From positions 1 to 39,611 of the forward strand of contig JAMOQK010000047.1 of assembly GCA_027064045.1 (NCBI GenBank): a stretch of DNA of 39,611 nucleotides. Direction: 5' to 3'. The notes under the pieces are model-generated. The model saw nothing but the letters and a program-made list of their open reading frames with translations, did not search any database and had not been told where the DNA came from. Source of the stretch: Sulfurimonas sp. (lineage in GTDB: Bacteria > Campylobacterota > Campylobacteria > Campylobacterales > Sulfurimonadaceae). Position numbers and translations under genes: made by a program. Of the stretch, positions 36,677 through 39,611 are shown piece by piece; position 1 is the stretch's first letter; each line of letters starts with the position of its first letter.

Positions 36677-38875
36677 ATGATTAGTACAGAATTAAACAAT
36701 ATATTTCAAAAATCAATTTTTTATGCAAAAGAGTTAAGAGATGAGTATCTAACTTTAGAACATGTTTTTTATATGCTACTTAGCTCAACAGATGGTTCAA
36801 ATATCATATCTATATGTGGTGGAGATGTTGAAACTATGAAAAAACTATTACAAAATTACATCATTTCAAACATCTCGAAACTACCTCAAGATATAGAAAA
36901 AGACCCATATGAAAGTGTTGCACTCGCAAGAGTTATAGACAATATGATACAACATATCCAAAGCGCTCAAAAACAGAATGCTGAGATTGGAGACTTTATA
37001 GTTGCACTCTATGAAGAGAAAAATAGTTTTAGCTATATGCTTTTAAATGAATACCAAATCTCAAAATTAGATATATTAGAAGTTATCTCCCATAACAATA
37101 CAGATGATGAAGAAAACAAAGAAAAAGAAAATTCCTTACCAAAATATACCATTGATTTGCTTCAAAAAGCAAGAGATGGTAAAATTGATCCAGTTATTGG
37201 ACGAGAAAATGAGATAAAACGAGTAACACAGGTATTGTGTCGAAGAAAAAAGAATAACCCTATTTTAGTTGGTGAAGCAGGTGTTGGAAAAACTGCAATA
37301 GCCGAAGGATTAGCACTTAACATCATTAACGAAAAAGTACCTGATATTATAAAAAATGCTGAACTTTTTGCACTTGACTTAGGTGCAATGCTGGCTGGAA
37401 CAAAATATAGAGGAGATTTTGAAAAAAGATTAAAAGATGTTATGGATGAACTACAAACACACCCACATGCCATCCTCTTTATAGATGAAATTCATACACT
37501 CATTGGTGCAGGTGCTACAAGTGGAACTATGGATGCAGCAAACCAATTAAAACCAGCTCTTGCAAATGGGGACTTAAGATGTATGGGAGCTACTACATTT
37601 GCCGAATATCGAAATGGCTTTGAAAAAGACAAAGCACTTAGTAGAAGATTTTCAAAAGTGGATATTAATGAACCATCAAAAAAAATAAGCTACCAAATTT
37701 TAAAGGGTTTAAAAAGCAGATACGAACAACATCATGGTGTAAAATACACAAATGAAGCACTTAAATCAGCAGTTGACTTATCAAAAAGATATATAACTGA
37801 TAGATTTTTACCAGATAAAGCGATAGACCTCATAGACGAAACTGCCGCTTCATTCCACCTAAAGAAGAAAAAAAGAACCAAAATAACAACAACCGACATA
37901 GAAAAAACTATAGCAAATATTATAGGTGTTGGAAATACTAAAATAAAAAAAGATGAAACACTTTCTCTTGCAAATTTAGATGATAACTTGAGTAAAAGAG
38001 TTATAGGTCAAGACAAAGCAGTAATGGAGGTTAGTAAAGCAATTAAAATCTCAAAAGCTGGATTAACACCACCAAATAAACCTATTGCATCATTCCTTTT
38101 TTCAGGTCCTACAGGGGTCGGCAAAACAGAACTAGCCATAGCTCTAAGCGATACTTTAGGGATAAATTTTGAACGATTTGATATGAGTGAATATATGGAG
38201 AAACACGCCCTTTCAAGACTTGTTGGTGCGCCTCCTGGCTATGTAGGTTATGAACAGGGTGGACTCCTAACAGAAGCTATAAAAAAACATCCATACACAG
38301 TATTGCTTTTAGATGAGATAGAAAAAGCTCATCCTGATCTTATAAATATACTTTTACAAATTATGGACTCCGCAACACTAACCGACAACAACGGATATAA
38401 AGCAGATTTTCAAAATGTGATACTGATTATGACCTCAAATATAGGAGCAACTGCTAGAGGTGTGATGGGATTCAATAAAGATTTTTCACTCTCACAAAAT
38501 GAAGAATTAAAATCATTTTTTACACCAGAATTCAGAAATAGACTTGATGCTATAGTCAATTTTAAACAATTAAACCACCAAGCCATCAAAAATATAACCT
38601 TAAAATTCATACAAGAACTAAATCAAGAGTTACAAAAGAAAAATATTACCATAGTTATATCAGATAATGCTATCGAACATCTAGCTGAAAACGGATACTC
38701 AGTAGAGATGGGAGCTAGACCACTAAAAAGATATATTCAAGATAATATTACTAATAAACTAAGTGATGAAATCTTATTTGGAAAACTAAAAAATGGGGGA
38801 GAAGTTAAAGTTGATTTTAATAAAACATTAAAATTAAGCTTTGAAAAAGCAGATGAATATTCCCAAACTAAATAA
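36677..38875 (+). CDS. clpA: Clp protease ATP-binding subunit ClpA
   Basis: AAA+ unfoldase for ClpP. 732 aa: N-domain (about 1-145), first AAA module with GEAGVGKTAIAEGLA and ILFIDEIHTLIGAGATSGTMDAANQLKP, second with GPTGVGKTELAIAL, LLLDEIEKAHPD, and the TPEFRNRLDAIV sensor region. No ClpB-type middle coiled coil, so it is ClpA. The ClpP-docking tripeptide, IGL/IGF in other ClpA/ClpX, appears as MGF in GVMGFNKDF (about 594-596). clpP is not in the window. The 3' end overlaps aat by 23 bases. A motif copy at 37464 reads Pro-His-Ala. Confidence 0.96.
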   Translation: MISTELNNIFQKSIFYAKELRDEYLTLEHVFYMLLSSTDGSNIISICGGDVETMKKLLQNYIISNISKLPQDIEKDPYESVALARVIDNMIQHIQSAQKQNAEIGDFIVALYEEKNSFSYMLLNEYQISKLDILEVISHNNTDDEENKEKENSLPKYTIDLLQKARDGKIDPVIGRENEIKRVTQVLCRRKKNNPILVGEAGVGKTAIAEGLALNIINEKVPDIIKNAELFALDLGAMLAGTKYRGDFEKRLKDVMDELQTHPHAILFIDEIHTLIGAGATSGTMDAANQLKPALANGDLRCMGATTFAEYRNGFEKDKALSRRFSKVDINEPSKKISYQILKGLKSRYEQHHGVKYTNEALKSAVDLSKRYITDRFLPDKAIDLIDETAASFHLKKKKRTKITTTDIEKTIANIIGVGNTKIKKDETLSLANLDDNLSKRVIGQDKAVMEVSKAIKISKAGLTPPNKPIASFLFSGPTGVGKTELAIALSDTLGINFERFDMSEYMEKHALSRLVGAPPGYVGYEQGGLLTEAIKKHPYTVLLLDEIEKAHPDLINILLQIMDSATLTDNNGYKADFQNVILIMTSNIGATARGVMGFNKDFSLSQNEELKSFFTPEFRNRLDAIVNFKQLNHQAIKNITLKFIQELNQELQKKNITIVISDNAIEHLAENGYSVEMGARPLKRYIQDNITNKLSDEILFGKLKNGGEVKVDFNKTLKLSFEKADEYSQTK

Positions 38876-39539
38876 ATATAACTTAGAATTCCCACATGCC
38901 ACAACTGCCAATAAAGATGGCATAGTTGCTTGGGGTGGAGACCTGAGTCCATCAAGGCTCATAAAAGCCTACCAGAATGGGATTTTTCCATGGTACAATA
39001 AAGATGACCCAATCATCTGGTGGTCGCCAGACCCAAGACTCATCATGGAGCTAGATGATTTTAAACTAAGTCGTTCACTAAAAAAAAGTATGAAAAAATT
39101 TAAATATAAATTTGATACTGATTTCATAGAGATTATCTCAAACTGTGGTTCAACCCCAAGAGATAAACAAAATGGAACATGGATAAGTGATGAAATAATA
39201 GAAGCTTACTCAACTCTTTACGATATGGGGGTTGTCCACTCTATTGGAAGTTATCAAGATGATAAACTTGTGGGTGGCCTATATGGTGTTGTAGTTGGAG
39301 GAGTATTTTGTGGTGAATCTATGTTCTCACATGTCACGGATGCTTCTAAATCAGCATATGCCACACTAATCCAACATTTAAAAGAGTGGGGATATGATTT
39401 TGTTGATGCTCAAGTTCCAACCCAACACCTGAAAAGTTTAGGGGCAAAAGAGGTTGCAAGAGAATATTTTTTAGATAGACTAGAAAAAGCTAAAATAAAA
39501 GAGTTAAAACAAATATGGAAAATAAAAAAGAGTAAATAA
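38853..39539 (+). CDS. aat: Leucyl/phenylalanyl-tRNA-protein transferase
   Basis: Attaches Leu or Phe to proteins with N-terminal Lys/Arg, creating N-degrons read by ClpS. 228 aa: VAWGGDLSPSRLIKAYQNGI, FPWYNKDDPIIWWSPDPR, GGVFCGESMFSHVTDASK, and WGYDFVDAQVPTQHLKSLGA are family signatures. ATG 38853 (MNIPKLNKYN) is preferred to TTG at 38841. With clpS and clpA it forms the whole Leu/N-degron branch apart from ClpP. It converges on the 5S rRNA 14 bases beyond. A motif copy at 38893 reads Pro-His-Ala. Confidence 0.96.
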   Translation: MNIPKLNKYNLEFPHATTANKDGIVAWGGDLSPSRLIKAYQNGIFPWYNKDDPIIWWSPDPRLIMELDDFKLSRSLKKSMKKFKYKFDTDFIEIISNCGSTPRDKQNGTWISDEIIEAYSTLYDMGVVHSIGSYQDDKLVGGLYGVVVGGVFCGESMFSHVTDASKSAYATLIQHLKEWGYDFVDAQVPTQHLKSLGAKEVAREYFLDRLEKAKIKELKQIWKIKKSK

Positions 39540-39552
39540 AAAAAGAAATAAC

Positions 39553-39611
39553 TGAACTCCCTAGGCAACGACCTACATTTCCACACCTGAAAGATGCAGT
39601 ATTATCAGCGA
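39553..39611 (-). rRNA. rrf: 5S ribosomal RNA, 3' part (cut by window edge)
   Basis: Read on the minus strand the edge gives CGCTGATAATACTGCA, then GTGGAAATGTAGGTCG followed by TTGCC, the conserved 3' half of 5S rRNA in Campylobacterota. The 3' end is near 39553, estimated from pairing with the unseen 5' end, so it may be off by a few bases. A T-rich stretch on the minus strand (39533-39548) follows and may aid termination, but no stem is seen. An rRNA operon must continue to the right. Confidence 0.9.

Larger units (their letters stand above)
3425..38900. repeat. Dispersed over-represented motif CACATGCC, core of YCCACATGCCA (18 exact copies)
   Basis: Plus strand, first base: 3425, 8697, 9294, 10281, 15148, 25455, 30149, 32895, 32949, 34103, 36111, 37464, 38893. 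Minus strand, left base of GGCATGTG: 14761, 18759, 34304, 35337, 35773. The preceding base is C in 14 of 18 and the following base A in 15 of 18; twelve copies have the full CCACATGCCA. One-mismatch forms occur at 9072 and 13814 (AACATGCC), 30193 (CACATGCG), 29702 (minus, GGCATGTA) and 39355 (CATATGCC). With one-third G+C and independent bases I estimate about 0.4 copies expected on both strands. All are inside coding sequence. The counts were made by eye; the function is unknown. Confidence 0.85.

Overview
The window looks like chromosomal DNA from a free-living Campylobacterota (former epsilonproteobacterium), most likely near Sulfurimonas. This rests on low G+C (about one third by eye), gene order familiar from Campylobacter and Helicobacter (ctp-purC-purS-purQ-x-plsC-crcB; rplY-pth-lpt-lysA-HAD-pheA-hisC-fliF-fliG-fliH-dxs; clpS-clpA-aat), and a 5S rRNA end of the group's type at the right edge. 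The genus is an inference. Coding is very dense; no gene-free stretch exceeds about 100 bases, and no IS, prophage, CRISPR or tRNA was seen.

Layout. (1) 1-12031: the tail of an unknown gene, then a surface-polysaccharide locus. A TolC-like gene on the minus strand diverges from a plus-strand operon coding for a SPOR-like secreted protein, BcsA (cellulose synthase with PilZ), BcsB, BcsZ (GH8 cellulase) and BcsC (TPR plus outer-membrane barrel). Stops and starts overlap from bcsA through bcsC. BcsB carries an apparent extra LamG/concanavalin-like domain. (2) 12090-17186: ctp protease, purC, purS, purQ, an envelope protein, plsC and crcB on the plus strand. (3) 17163-36285: a long minus-strand block with one tiny plus-strand gene (18503-18676, four cysteines). 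Read in its own direction it holds bioD, pyrB, pabB, a small membrane protein, tal, pilT, rplY, pth, lptF/G, lysA, a HAD protein, pheA, hisC, fliF, fliG, fliH, dxs, two small genes, a dimeric dUTPase and an orphan ABC ATPase. (4) 36377-39539: clpS, clpA and aat, a complete bacterial N-degron module. (5) 39553-39611: the 3' end of a 5S rRNA on the minus strand, so an rRNA operon lies just to the right and faces aat.

The most striking signal is not a gene. The 8-mer CACATGCC occurs 18 times exactly (13 plus, 5 minus), where under one is expected from base composition. Twelve copies share the 10-mer CCACATGCCA, with a preferred pyrimidine before it. All lie inside genes of unrelated function, in several reading frames and on both strands, so protein conservation does not explain them. 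In eight genes the motif is read as Pro-His-Ala, always CCA-CAT-GCC. Half the copies sit in the last 6.7 kb. It behaves like a DNA uptake sequence or a Chi-like recombination signal. I know of no such motif described for this phylum, but I could not search.
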